From CBDHDJ01 sp965261645 (GTDB lineage: Bacteria; Pseudomonadota; Alphaproteobacteria; SHVV01): 64,000 nt of DNA. Location of the stretch: contig CBDHDJ010000004.1 of assembly GCA_965261645.1 (NCBI GenBank), positions 1,984,001 through 2,048,000 on the forward strand. The letters are read 5' to 3'. The position numbers and the translations under genes are program-made. Under the pieces are notes generated by a model that had not been told where the DNA came from, did no database searches, and worked only from the letters and a program-made list of their open reading frames with translations. Each line of letters begins with the position of its first letter. Position 1 is the first letter of the stretch. Of the stretch, positions 8,455-16,977 are shown in pieces.

Positions 8455-9654
8455 ATGACGGGTACCAGCTTTTCCGACCCCGGCCAGATCGGCCGGCGCA
8501 CGCTTGAAAACCGCTTTGTGCGCTCGGCGACCTCGGAATCGATGGCCGGTGGCAACGGCGAGGTCACCGACGATCTTCGGGCGCTCTACCGCACGTTGGC
8601 GCAGGGTGGGGCGGGCCTCATCTTCACCGGACACATGTATGTCGAACCGGGCGCCGCCTATTCGAACCGGCAGACCGGCATTCATGACGATTCCCTGATC
8701 CCAGGGCTCAAATCGCTCGCCGACGAGGTTCATCGCGACGGCGGCGTGATTTTCGCCGAGCTCACCCACTCAGGCAGCCAATCGCTCCTGCCCGACAGCC
8801 CGCTCCACGCGCCATCCGCGATCCCCAACGCCTACACCGGGCGCACGCCAACCGCGATGTCGGGCGAGCAGATCGAGGCCACCGTCGGCGCCTTTGGCCA
8901 GGCCGCCCGCCGCGCCGCCGAGGCCGGCTTCGATGGCATCCACATCCACGGCCACAACGGCTATCTCTTGAGCGAGTTCTGTTCGCCTCACGCCAATCGC
9001 CGGGACGATCAGTGGGGTGGCGATGCCGAACGGCGCGGCCGCTTCCTCACCGCGGTCTATCAGGCGATTCGCCAGACCGTGGGTCCGGACATGCCGATCA
9101 CGCTCAAACTCGGCGTGGCCGATCACGTCGCCGACGGCGGCCTCATGGTCGAGGAAAGCGTCGGGCGCGCGGTGGCGCTAGAGGCGCTCGGGCTCGATGC
9201 TGTCGAAGCCTCGGTCGGCGTCGTTCAAGTGCTCACGTCGAGCGCTGGGCGCTATGCCGGAGTGGGCCCCCGCCGGGCGCTCCAGGAATGGCTCTTCCAC
9301 CGCTTGTTGTCACCGCCCGCCCCCGAGGCCTATTTTCTGTCCTACGCCCAGGCGTTGAAGAAGCGGTTGACGATTCCGGTGATTCTGGTCGGCGGGCTCA
9401 GAACGACCGAGACGATGGAGCGCATACTGGCTGCGGGCGATGCCGATTTCCTGTCGCTCTCGCGCCCGTTCATCCGCGAGCCCGATATCGCCAAGCAAAT
9501 TCTCGCCGGGCGGCGCGGCCTCGTCGACTGCGTCTCATGCAATATGTGCCTCGATCACGAGGGTATCGAGGGCTTGCGCTGCTGGCGCGAGACCAAGGGC
9601 CGCATGTTCCATCACGCCTATCTCAAATACTGGCGCGACCGCAGCGGGGCGTGA
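8455..9654 (+). CDS. NADH:flavin oxidoreductase, Old Yellow Enzyme family
   Basis: 399 residues, a single FMN TIM barrel. Visible are the N-terminal LENRFVRSATSES, the active-site HIHGHNGYLLSEFCSP (His pair and Tyr), and the phosphate-binding end VGGLRTTETMERILAAGDADFLSLSRPFI. The C-terminus carries CVSCNMCLDH followed by LRCW, a Cys-rich segment like the iron-sulfur site of the enoate-reductase/2,4-dienoyl-CoA-reductase branch, although the FAD domain of those enzymes is missing. It would reduce activated alkenes with NAD(P)H. It starts about 107 bases from the divergent PhyH gene. Confidence 0.92.
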   Translation: MTGTSFSDPGQIGRRTLENRFVRSATSESMAGGNGEVTDDLRALYRTLAQGGAGLIFTGHMYVEPGAAYSNRQTGIHDDSLIPGLKSLADEVHRDGGVIFAELTHSGSQSLLPDSPLHAPSAIPNAYTGRTPTAMSGEQIEATVGAFGQAARRAAEAGFDGIHIHGHNGYLLSEFCSPHANRRDDQWGGDAERRGRFLTAVYQAIRQTVGPDMPITLKLGVADHVADGGLMVEESVGRAVALEALGLDAVEASVGVVQVLTSSAGRYAGVGPRRALQEWLFHRLLSPPAPEAYFLSYAQALKKRLTIPVILVGGLRTTETMERILAAGDADFLSLSRPFIREPDIAKQILAGRRGLVDCVSCNMCLDHEGIEGLRCWRETKGRMFHHAYLKYWRDRSGA

Positions 9655-9659
9655 AGGGA

Positions 9660-10562
9660 TTACGCGGCGCTCGCCTGATCCGCATCGCCCGGTCGGGGCC
9701 ATACCCGCGGATAGAGCGAATGATCGCCCTCGGGGAACCGATCGCCGGTCTTGAGCTCCGGATCCCACGGCGGCAGCACCCGGAAGGAACTCTCCCGCAC
9801 CGCGTAGGTCGCATCGTCACCGACGAACTTGTGGCCGATGGTGCGCCGCCGCCGGTCGGTCAGGTTGCCCGGCGCGTAGTGTGCCATGAGCAGTTGGTGA
9901 ACCGCGCAGTCACCCGGCTCGGTGTCGAAATGCAGAATCTCGTAGCGGTCGCGCAGGTTCTCGAAGTCGGGCAGCTGCTCGTAATGATCATGCAGGCCGG
10001 GCGTCGGCGGGGCCTCCCCGGTATAGCCGGTGAAGAAGCTCTCGCCATCCTGGACGCTGCTGCCGAGCATATCGAACCAGCGGCTCCATTTGTGCGAGCC
10101 CTTGACGTACTCGAGCGCGCCGCTTTCGATCGTCACCTCGTCGAGCGGCACCCAGGTGCCGCAAGCCTGCCAGCCGTTGCACGGATCGACCGGCTGATCC
10201 TGATGCCAATCGGTGGGGTAGTCCGAATGGGGCTCCTTCAGGATATGGAAATCCCATAACAGGTTGACGGTGTTCGAGCGCATGAGCGTCGCCACGATCT
10301 GCGGCAACGGCGATTCGAAGGCCAGCGCGCGGAGATCGGGGTCCTGGGTCCACATGTAAACATCGAACAGCATGCGCCCCGGCGTGCCCTCGGGATTGAC
10401 GTTCTTGCCCCACGGGGTGGGCTTTTCGTAACAGCGCTCCATCGCCTCACGAACGCGTTTCACCCACTCCTCATCGAGGGCGCCGCGGATCAACACCACG
10501 CCGTCCTCGTCATAGGCGCGCATTTGCTCGTCGGTAATGTCGCGCTTGAGCGTGCGGTTCAT
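9660..10562 (-). CDS. Phytanoyl-CoA dioxygenase family protein, second copy
   Basis: 300 residues from ATG 10562, which has an AGGAGG at good spacing; an ATG two codons earlier is too close to it. The iron ligands are in PTDWHQDQP, and the distal His in HYAPGNLTDRRRR. The protein follows the 7397-8347 paralogue throughout (MNR start, YPTDWHQD, ESGALEYVKGSHKW versus ESGAIEFVKGSHRW, C-terminal YPRVWPR). It converges on the Old Yellow Enzyme gene, with only 5 bases between the two stop codons. Different loop sequences suggest a different substrate from its sister. Confidence 0.92.
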   Translation of the reverse strand: MNRTLKRDITDEQMRAYDEDGVVLIRGALDEEWVKRVREAMERCYEKPTPWGKNVNPEGTPGRMLFDVYMWTQDPDLRALAFESPLPQIVATLMRSNTVNLLWDFHILKEPHSDYPTDWHQDQPVDPCNGWQACGTWVPLDEVTIESGALEYVKGSHKWSRWFDMLGSSVQDGESFFTGYTGEAPPTPGLHDHYEQLPDFENLRDRYEILHFDTEPGDCAVHQLLMAHYAPGNLTDRRRRTIGHKFVGDDATYAVRESSFRVLPPWDPELKTGDRFPEGDHSLYPRVWPRPGDADQASAA

Positions 10563-10586
10563 CGACATGCCCTCCTGAAAGGCACT

Positions 10587-11381
10587 TCAGATCGACTTCG
10601 TCCAGCCCCCATCGATATCCCAGACTACCCCGGTAATAAAGCCCGCCCTGGCCTCCGAGGCGAGAAACGCGACCAGGTACCCGACCTCGCTGATATGCCC
10701 CATGCGCCCGCGGGGCACCGAATTGCCGAGATTGGTCATGACCTCTTCGGCGTCCTTGCCTAATTCAGGCACGAATTCCTTGGCGAGCTCGTCCCACAGC
10801 GGCGAATGGATGAGGGCGGGCGTGACCGCATTCACGCGGATGTTGTGCGGCGCAAAGTCGATCGCCCAGTTCTTGGTGAGCATGAGGACCGCGGCCTTGG
10901 CCGAGCCATAATCGCTGACTCCCGGCCAACCGGCAGAGTGACCCCCGACCGAGGAGATGTTGATGACGCTGCCTCCGCCATTCTTCTTCATCGGCTGGAT
11001 CGCGGCGCGGGTGAAGCGGATGCAGTGCCAGAAATTGAGGTCGTAGCAGTGCTCCCACATCTCGTCCGGGTCTTCCACCGAGTGGTTGGTGGCCGCGCCG
11101 CCGCCGGCATTGTTCACCAGCACATCGAGGCGCCCCCAAGTGGCGAGCGTGTCGGCAACCACCCGTTCGATATCGTCCTTCTTGGTCACATCGGCGGGTA
11201 TCGCCAGGCAGCGGGCGCCCAGAGCCTCGATCTCGGCCTTGGTCTCCTCGAGCGGCCCCTCGCGGCGCGCACACAGCGCGACATCCATTCCCTCGCGGGC
11301 CAGCTCGAGGCAGATGCCCTTGCCGATGCCAAGACTCGCGCCGGTGACCAGCGCCACTTTGCCTTTGATATCCAGTTCCAT
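10587..11381 (-). CDS. Short-chain dehydrogenase/reductase
   Basis: 264 residues. SDR signatures are TGASLGIGKGI, LVNNAGGG, the Ser strand INISSVGG and the YGSAK active-site pair, ending in the FITGVVWDIDGGW cofactor/oligomer segment of FabG-like enzymes. The stop lies 24 bases upstream of the PhyH start on the same strand, so the SDR and PhyH genes are probably one transcript, SDR first. A role in oxidising the alcohol produced by the dioxygenase is possible, but this is inferred from position only. Confidence 0.93.
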   Translation of the reverse strand: MELDIKGKVALVTGASLGIGKGICLELAREGMDVALCARREGPLEETKAEIEALGARCLAIPADVTKKDDIERVVADTLATWGRLDVLVNNAGGGAATNHSVEDPDEMWEHCYDLNFWHCIRFTRAAIQPMKKNGGGSVINISSVGGHSAGWPGVSDYGSAKAAVLMLTKNWAIDFAPHNIRVNAVTPALIHSPLWDELAKEFVPELGKDAEEVMTNLGNSVPRGRMGHISEVGYLVAFLASEARAGFITGVVWDIDGGWTKSI

Positions 11382-11604
11382 GACCCACCTCCCCCGTTGT
11401 CTGCGCGACCCTTGATAAGCACTTCACGGATGACCGCGTTCGAGCGCCTAACGTCTCCGGCCATGCTATGCGCGGGCGCTCATGATCTCAAGGCGAAGCC
11501 ACGACGATCACGATATTGTCCCCCACCCGACCAGAATGCGTCATTGACAGACAGATTCAGAAAAGTTAGCAGGCGGGCCTCGGGAGGGCTGGCGTTTTAA
11601 GTTC

Positions 11605-11636
11605 TTGACAAGATACACAAGATATTGGGTAAATAT
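11605..11636 (+). promoter_or_regulatory. Possible sigma-70 promoter of the small membrane protein
   Basis: A perfect TTGACA at 11605 is followed about 20 bases later by TAAATA, in a locally AT-rich patch of an otherwise GC-rich region. The spacing is longer than ideal. A 13-base palindrome with the half site CGTCTA at 11644-11656 lies between it and the gene and could be an operator. The assignment is by inspection only. Confidence 0.35.
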
Positions 11637-11695
11637 GCCCCGGCGTCTACTAGACGTGAGAGCTTTGTGGTGCCGGATACGGAATGGGGGAACAT

Positions 11696-11935
11696 ATGCC
11701 TGACGTTCTGGAACGTGTAAAAAGGTGGATCGGTCAGATAACGGAGCTGGGGCTCCTCTTAATCGCCCTTGGCATCGTTGTCCAAATTCTGTTCGGGAAT
11801 ACCGCATCCTTCCTGACCGCCGACATCGTCGGCAACCTGATCGCGCTGATTAGAGCGCTAGGGGACAACGGCCTCGTCGGTTTGATCGCCTTGGCCATCA
11901 TCCTCTGGCTCTACAGCAGAAGGTCACTGGGCTAA
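11696..11935 (+). CDS. Small membrane protein of unknown function
   Basis: 79 residues from the ATG at 11696, which has a GGGGGAA ribosome-binding site; an in-frame ATG at 11684 would add four residues and destroy that site. Two hydrophobic stretches are visible: about residues 19-41 (LGLLLIALGIVVQILFG) and 55-72 (GLVGLIALAIILWLY). The N-terminus is amphipathic (VLERVKRWIGQITE) and the C-terminus basic (SRRSLG). Two-pass topology is likely. No family is recognised. It has its own promoter-like sequence upstream and a long hairpin downstream, so it looks monocistronic. Confidence 0.6.
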   Translation: MPDVLERVKRWIGQITELGLLLIALGIVVQILFGNTASFLTADIVGNLIALIRALGDNGLVGLIALAIILWLYSRRSLG

Positions 11936-11966
11936 TCCCAACTCGGATCACTTAGCCTCTCGATGG

Positions 11967-12017
11967 AACCCAGGGTAACCGGCAGCCGCGCTTGGCGGCA
12001 CCGGTTATCCCTGGGTT
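11967..12017 (+). terminator. Long imperfect hairpin after the small membrane protein
   Basis: The arms AACCCAGGGTAACCGG and CCGGTTATCCCTGGGTT pair with a single bulged base, and the inner loop contains a second GCCGC/GCGGC pairing. It begins 31 bases after the stop codon of the small membrane protein gene. There is no clean T-run on the plus strand (TTCTACGATTTTC), so it may be a weak terminator or an RNA structure rather than a canonical terminator. The stretch 12018-12131 after it holds nothing I recognise. Confidence 0.45.
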
Positions 12018-12131
12018 CTACGATTTTCTCCCGAACAGTCTGAAAGTCCCTGCGCTCCCGGTTGGAGCGGCGCCTCGCGCGGGGTGGATCGCCGTCCCGG
12101 CGACCGCGCGCGCGCGGCTTCTACCCATGAA

Positions 12132-12160
12132 AAAGCCCGGCGGAGACCCGACGGGCTTTA
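12132..12160 (-). terminator. Rho-independent terminator, probably of the Liv-type binding-protein gene
   Basis: Read on the minus strand it is a stem AAAGCCCG/CGGGCTTT followed by TTTTTCAT. It is placed for the binding-protein gene that stops at 13629, but IS1182-like copy 1 (12162-13605) now sits between the stop codon and this terminator. Removing the element would bring the terminator within about 25 bases of the stop codon. Confidence 0.65.
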
Positions 12161-12161
12161 A

Positions 12162-13605
12162 CAGCCCGTTGATTAAGTGGCTTTTTCCGGCTCTCACTCC
12201 CAGATGAGGAATGCGGCGGCGAAAGCCGTCTGGCCGCTTTGCGAGCCCCCCCGTGCCACCAGCATGGCCCCGGTGGGCGTGAGCAGAACGAAAATACCGC
12301 CATATCCGCCCGCCACGGCCTCCCGCGGGGTGCCGGCGCCGATGAGCTGGCGCATCAGTAACGATAGATTGTGGCCGGCGACGTGGAGCAGGTATCGCTT
12401 GTGCACATTCTCTCGCCCGCGCAGCCAGGTTCGTCGCATGCCGCCACGATCGAGGTTGTGGGCAAAGCAGCGCTCGACGATCTCGGCGCGCAGCTTGAAG
12501 GCCTCGCGGGCGACCCCGGACTTGAGCCGCGCACGGTTATTGGTGACCGCGCGCCGCGCCGCCTCATCACCGTGCCAGCGCGAAAAGCCGGTCTGCTTGG
12601 GCGCCGCGATCCGGGTCTTCCAGGGACTGTCGTTCAGAGCCCTCAAGACCGCCCGTGAGTGATAACCTTTGTCGGCGACGCATTCGGCCGGGTCCTCCGA
12701 TGTCGGTGCCGCATCCACCGCCTCGAGGTTTGCCTCGGCCTTCGCCAGGGTCTTGGAAAGCGTCGTGGTGTCGCCCTCATCGGCCGGGTGCAGCTCGGCC
12801 GCCACCACCGCGCCGGTGTCCAGATCCACCGCGTGCTCGGGCTTGTAGGCCAGATGCGTCGTGCCGTCCTTCATCTTGGTGATCTTGGCCTCGGGGTCGC
12901 TCTTCGAAACCCAATCCGTGTTGGAAAGCTTCTTGCCCTTGCGCTTCCGGTCCAGACGCGCCAGGTCCTCGGCCGTGGGTGTCTCGACCCCGCTTTCCCG
13001 GGCCAGGCGCTCCAGCATCTCCCGGTAGCCTTCGCCGTTGTCGCGCCGCACGATGTTCCGCAGCGCCGCGTTGGCCTCCATGGTCGAGGCATCGACGCCG
13101 ATGCGCTCGCCCTTGATCAGCCCCGCCTCGGCGATCAGCACCAGAACCCAGTCGAAGACCGCCGCGTGGACTTCATGGGGCAGGCGCGTGCGGCTCCGTG
13201 ACAGCCAGGAATGGTCCGGTACCCGATCACGGCTCCCCAGTCGCAGGAACGCCCGCAGCGAAAGCGAGTCCGAGCAGCGCCACTCCAGACCGCGCTCGCT
13301 GTCGATGCCCTCAAAGTAGCCCACCAGGTGCATCCGGAAATAGCGCCCGGGCGGCACCGAGGGCGCGCCCATCCGGACCGCGTAATAAGGCCGGCAGCTC
13401 GCCTCGGCAAAGGCGTCGAAGCCGCCCTCGATCAGCACCGACTGCAAGCGGTCATAAAACACATGACCCGGAGAGCGCGGCATCTCCGACCAGCTCACCA
13501 TCAGGTCCCCCTGACCATCCTTCTGCCGTCCCATCGCCATCGGCAAATCCCCCTGCAAATCAGGGAACCAGAGAATCAGACGGCGCCGACTTAATCAACG
13601 GGCTG
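12162..13605 (-). mobile_element. IS1182-like insertion sequence, copy 1 (1444 bp)
   Basis: Bounded by perfect 17-base terminal inverted repeats (CAGCCCGTTGATTAAGT) and a 4-base target duplication TTAA at 12158-12161 and 13606-13609. One transposase gene fills it. It has landed in the terminator region of the Liv-type binding-protein gene. Two further copies of the same length lie at 17814 and 24185; family assignment to IS1182 is from the transposase and the 4-base palindromic target. Confidence 0.9.
12194..13558 (-). CDS. IS1182-like transposase, copy 1
   Basis: 454 residues. The N-terminal half (FYDRLQSVLIEGGFDAFAE, LVGYFEGIDSERGLEWR) is a DUF772-like region. The catalytic part shows KGERIGVDASTMEAN (first Asp), VADKGYHSRAVL (second Asp) and the RAEIVERCFAHNLDRGG helix region (Glu), which fits a DDE transposase. 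The frame is intact. Copies 2 and 3 differ from it at only one and two visible residues respectively. Confidence 0.9.
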   Translation of the reverse strand: MQGDLPMAMGRQKDGQGDLMVSWSEMPRSPGHVFYDRLQSVLIEGGFDAFAEASCRPYYAVRMGAPSVPPGRYFRMHLVGYFEGIDSERGLEWRCSDSLSLRAFLRLGSRDRVPDHSWLSRSRTRLPHEVHAAVFDWVLVLIAEAGLIKGERIGVDASTMEANAALRNIVRRDNGEGYREMLERLARESGVETPTAEDLARLDRKRKGKKLSNTDWVSKSDPEAKITKMKDGTTHLAYKPEHAVDLDTGAVVAAELHPADEGDTTTLSKTLAKAEANLEAVDAAPTSEDPAECVADKGYHSRAVLRALNDSPWKTRIAAPKQTGFSRWHGDEAARRAVTNNRARLKSGVAREAFKLRAEIVERCFAHNLDRGGMRRTWLRGRENVHKRYLLHVAGHNLSLLMRQLIGAGTPREAVAGGYGGIFVLLTPTGAMLVARGGSQSGQTAFAAAFLIWE

Positions 13606-13628
13606 TTAAGGTCAAACCAAGCGTTCGG

Positions 13629-14735
13629 TTACGAGCCCTTGTAGTAGTCGTAGTTGCCGTCCGACCACTCGTACATGATGTAACCGGGTGCCGTAACGTC
13701 GCCCTTGGCGTCGAACCCGAACTTACCAAGCACGGTTTCGAACTGGCCGCTCTTCAGCACCTTGACGACGGCATCGAGGTCGGTCGAACCGGCCTGCTCG
13801 GCCGCCTGCGCCCAAGCCTGAATGGTGCCGTAGGTATAGAGCGTGTAACGCTCGGGCTCGTACCCCACTGCGCGGAACTTCTTCACCACTGCGGCCGATT
13901 CCGCATTCTTGCGCGGATCGGGGCTGAAGGTCATCAGGGTGCCCTCACCCGAAGCTCCGGTCACGCCCCAATACTCCTGAGTCACCAGCGCATCACCCGA
14001 GATCATGCGGGCATCGAGGCCCTGCTTGCGCATCTGGCGGGTGATCAACCCGGCTTCGGTGTGATAACCGCCGTAATAGAGGATCTCGACCCTCTCCCGC
14101 TTGAGCTTGGCGACCAGCGCCGAGTAGTCCTTCTCGTTCGCGTTGATGGTTTTGTAGAGCACCTCCTCGACACCGCGCTTATTGAGCTGCTTCTTCGTCT
14201 CGTCGGCGAGACCCTTGCTATAGGACTGCCTATCGTGGACGACGGCGATCCGCTTACCGCCGAAGTTATCGGCGATGAAATTGCCCGCTACGATGCCCTG
14301 CTGATCGTAACGTCCGCAGGTGCGGAAGACGTTGTCGAGGCCGCGTTCGGTCAACTTTGGATCTCTCGATGCCGGGGAAATCTGCAGCACCCCTTCTTCG
14401 GCATAAACGTCCGAGGCCGGGATCGACGAGCCGGAACAGAAATGCCCGGCCATTAAAACGACACCCTTGTTGACCATCTGGTTGGCGACAGCCACCGCCT
14501 GCTTGCGATCGCAAGCGTCATCGCCGACCTCGAGCACGAGCATCTGGCCCAGAACGCCGCCGTCGGCGTTGATGTCCTTGACCGCCTGCTCGGCACCACG
14601 CTGCATCTGTTCGCCGAATGTGGCATAAGGCCCGGTCATCGGGCCCGCCGTCGCGATGACGATGTCGGCCCGGGCCGTCCCCATGCCGAAGACCGCCAAC
14701 AGGGCGACGGCAGCAAGTGTCGCAAGTCTGTTCAT
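13629..14735 (-). CDS. Branched-chain amino-acid-type ABC transporter substrate-binding protein
   Basis: 368 residues from ATG 14735. A signal peptide is clear: MNRLATLAAVALLAVFG with cleavage after TARA, leaving a mature start DIVIATAGPMTGPYATFGEQ typical of the LivJ/Peripla_BP_6 fold. Further landmarks are GHFCSGSSIPASDVYAEEG and FRTCGRYDQQG. It binds an amino acid or related solute in the periplasm for a Liv-type ABC importer, but no permease or ATPase genes are in the window, so it is an orphan here. Its downstream terminator has been displaced by an IS1182-like insertion. Confidence 0.93.
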   Translation of the reverse strand: MNRLATLAAVALLAVFGMGTARADIVIATAGPMTGPYATFGEQMQRGAEQAVKDINADGGVLGQMLVLEVGDDACDRKQAVAVANQMVNKGVVLMAGHFCSGSSIPASDVYAEEGVLQISPASRDPKLTERGLDNVFRTCGRYDQQGIVAGNFIADNFGGKRIAVVHDRQSYSKGLADETKKQLNKRGVEEVLYKTINANEKDYSALVAKLKRERVEILYYGGYHTEAGLITRQMRKQGLDARMISGDALVTQEYWGVTGASGEGTLMTFSPDPRKNAESAAVVKKFRAVGYEPERYTLYTYGTIQAWAQAAEQAGSTDLDAVVKVLKSGQFETVLGKFGFDAKGDVTAPGYIMYEWSDGNYDYYKGS

Positions 14736-14911
14736 GTGCTTCCTCCCTTGCAGCGCCGGCGCCGGATTACACAACTATCTAAGGCGCCCACGGGCAGCAA
14801 GCGAAAACCGGGTCGGCGGAGCGATCCCGCCAGCCGGGCACCCGCATCGCGGCCACTGTCAGGCGGACCCACGGTTGCTATGCTCCCCTTCACGCCTTAT
14901 AGGGACGCTCC

Positions 14912-16072
14912 ATGCAGGTGGGCCTGAAGCAGCGCGTTCACGACATCCTCGAGGTGGGCGAGGGGGGCGGCGTCTTCGCCCGCGTCGTCCAGGGCGCGCT
15001 TTTTCTGCTCATCCTGCTCAACGTGACGGCGGTGGTGCTTGAGACGGTGGCGAGCATTGCCGCCGCCCACGGCGTCTTTTTTCTATGGTTCGAAATCTTT
15101 TCCGTCGCCGTCTTCACGGTGGAGTACGTCTTGCGCCTGTGGGCCTGCACCAGCGATCACCGCGACCGCTATCGTCATCCCGTCACCGGCCGCCTGCGCT
15201 ACGCGGGAACGCCGTTCGCGCTGATCGACCTCTTTGCGATCCTGCCGTTTTACCTGTCGGTGATCCTGCCCGTCGATCTCCGCTTCATGCGGGCGTTTCG
15301 GCTGCTGCGCGTGCTCAAGCTAACGCGCTATTCCACCGCCGTCGAGACACTGGGCACGGTGGTCTACAACGAGCGGCGCGCGCTCGCTGGCACGCTCCTC
15401 ATCATGATGGTGCTCCTGGTGATCTGGTCGAGCCTGGTCTATTTCGCCGAGCGCAAGGCCCAGCCGGAGGCCTTCGCCAGCATTCCGCACGCCATGTGGT
15501 GGGGACTGGCATCCCTCACCACGGTCGGCTATGGCGATATGGCGCCTGTCACCTTGTTCGGCCGGCTGCTCGGCGGGTTCACCATCATCCTCGGCGTTGT
15601 CATGTTCGCCCTGCCCGCAGGCATTCTCGCCGCCGGCTTTGCCGAGGAGCTCAGGCGGCGCAATTTCGTGATCACCTGGAATCTGGTGGCCAGTGTGCCG
15701 TTGTTCTCGACCCTGCCAGCGGCCCGCATCGCCGACATTGCTGCGCTGCTCCAGCCGCGCGTGGCCTCAGCCGGTGAAACCATCTTCCGCCAGGGCGAGC
15801 CTGCGGATGACATGTACTTCATCGTCACGGGCGAAGTGGATGTCGAACTCGCCGGGCACGCCGTACAGCTGCACGAGGGCGAGTTCTTCGGTGAACTCGC
15901 GCTGCTCCAGAAGGTCGATCGGCGCGCCACTGTCACGGCGCGGAGCCAGTGCCAGCTCCTCGCGCTCGAGATCGACGATTTCGAGCGCATGATGGCGAGC
16001 GAGCCAGACCTCAGAGACGCTATTACCCGTATCGCCGAAGAGCGTGCCATGCCGGCCAAAGTGGAGGTCTGA
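14912..16072 (+). CDS. Cyclic-nucleotide-gated potassium channel (MlotiK1-like)
   Basis: 386 residues. There are six transmembrane segments between about residues 20 and 250. S4 reads RFMRAFRLLRVLKLTRYS with regularly spaced Arg/Lys residues. The pore carries the K+ selectivity filter TTVGYGDMAP (about residues 203-212). A C-terminal cyclic-nucleotide-binding domain (about 265-380) has GETIFRQGEPADDMYFIVTG and the phosphate-binding cassette FFGELALLQKVDRRATV, where Arg and Thr contact the cyclic phosphate. It forms a tetrameric inner-membrane channel opened by cAMP or cGMP. Confidence 0.93.
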   Translation: MQVGLKQRVHDILEVGEGGGVFARVVQGALFLLILLNVTAVVLETVASIAAAHGVFFLWFEIFSVAVFTVEYVLRLWACTSDHRDRYRHPVTGRLRYAGTPFALIDLFAILPFYLSVILPVDLRFMRAFRLLRVLKLTRYSTAVETLGTVVYNERRALAGTLLIMMVLLVIWSSLVYFAERKAQPEAFASIPHAMWWGLASLTTVGYGDMAPVTLFGRLLGGFTIILGVVMFALPAGILAAGFAEELRRRNFVITWNLVASVPLFSTLPAARIADIAALLQPRVASAGETIFRQGEPADDMYFIVTGEVDVELAGHAVQLHEGEFFGELALLQKVDRRATVTARSQCQLLALEIDDFERMMASEPDLRDAITRIAEERAMPAKVEV

Positions 16073-16077
16073 GAGGC

Positions 16078-16956
16078 CTATCCGTAATAGGCCAGCATCG
16101 CAACGCCGATCACCACCAGCATGACCCCGCCCCACTGCTTGGCCGGCACCGGTTCGCGCAGAAAGATGCGCGCGAGCAGAACCGAAACCACCGCGGCCGC
16201 GCTGCTGGCCACCGCGGCCAGCGCCGCGCCCTCGCCTGCCACACCGATCACGAGCATGACGATGCCGGCGCTGTCGAGGATGCCGATGGCGGCCAGCGCC
16301 GGCCACCATGGCAGCGGCACGCGGAACGATTGGCGCTGCCCGAAGGCGCGCTGCCCCAGCATGTAAAGGACCAGGGCAACCAAGCCGATGAGCCGGCTGA
16401 ACCACAGGGTCTGGACCTCGCCATAGACCACGGCCGCCTCGCGCGCCAACATGATGACCACGGCGAACGACCCGGCGGCCAGGACCGCGAGCAGGAAGGT
16501 GAGCGGGAATCCTGCTTTGCCGGCGGGCTCGGCCTCGACCGCTTCATGGCTGGTGCGGGCGACGATCCACACGCCGAGCATGACGGCCCCCATGGCCCCC
16601 CATTGAACCGGGCTCGGCACGATCCCGAGAAACAGCGCCCACACCACCACGAACACGGGATAGGCATGGATGATCGGCGCCACCACCGAGACCGGCCCCC
16701 GGCTCAGCGAGCCGACCAACACGAGCGTGGCCGCGGCCAGACCCACACCGGTGGCAACGAGCGGAACGATCCCTTCGAGCGACCAAACAAGCGGGGTCCG
16801 CGTGGCCCACAGCCAGAGGCCGAGCACAACGGCGCCCGCGATGAAGGCGCCGAACGTCGCGTTTCCCGTGCCCACCTCGCGACCCGAAATGCGGAAGATG
16901 AGGTCGTTGGTGCCGAAGGCCAGCGCGCTGGCCAAGCCCCATAACACCGGATTCAT
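16078..16956 (-). CDS. DMT-superfamily (EamA) transporter
   Basis: 292 residues with about ten hydrophobic helices in two halves, the EamA/DMT layout. The start MNPVLWGLASALAFGTNDLIFRI closely matches the DMT protein at 49799 (MNAVLWGLVSASGWGMSDLLARI), and both share LAREAAVxxGExQTxW around residue 180 and a C-terminal LxRIFLxEPVPxxQWGG. The two are therefore paralogues. Likely a proton-coupled exporter of a small metabolite; substrate unknown. It converges on the K+ channel gene with a 5-base gap. Confidence 0.9.
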   Translation of the reverse strand: MNPVLWGLASALAFGTNDLIFRISGREVGTGNATFGAFIAGAVVLGLWLWATRTPLVWSLEGIVPLVATGVGLAAATLVLVGSLSRGPVSVVAPIIHAYPVFVVVWALFLGIVPSPVQWGAMGAVMLGVWIVARTSHEAVEAEPAGKAGFPLTFLLAVLAAGSFAVVIMLAREAAVVYGEVQTLWFSRLIGLVALVLYMLGQRAFGQRQSFRVPLPWWPALAAIGILDSAGIVMLVIGVAGEGAALAAVASSAAAVVSVLLARIFLREPVPAKQWGGVMLVVIGVAMLAYYG

Positions 16957-16977
16957 TTGTTCATCGGCCGAGAGGCG

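Noticed and set aside
11992..12207. Small ORF overlapping the hairpin and the left end of IS1182-like copy 1
   Set aside because: It starts inside a palindrome, ends inside the IS and has no ribosome-binding site or family resemblance.
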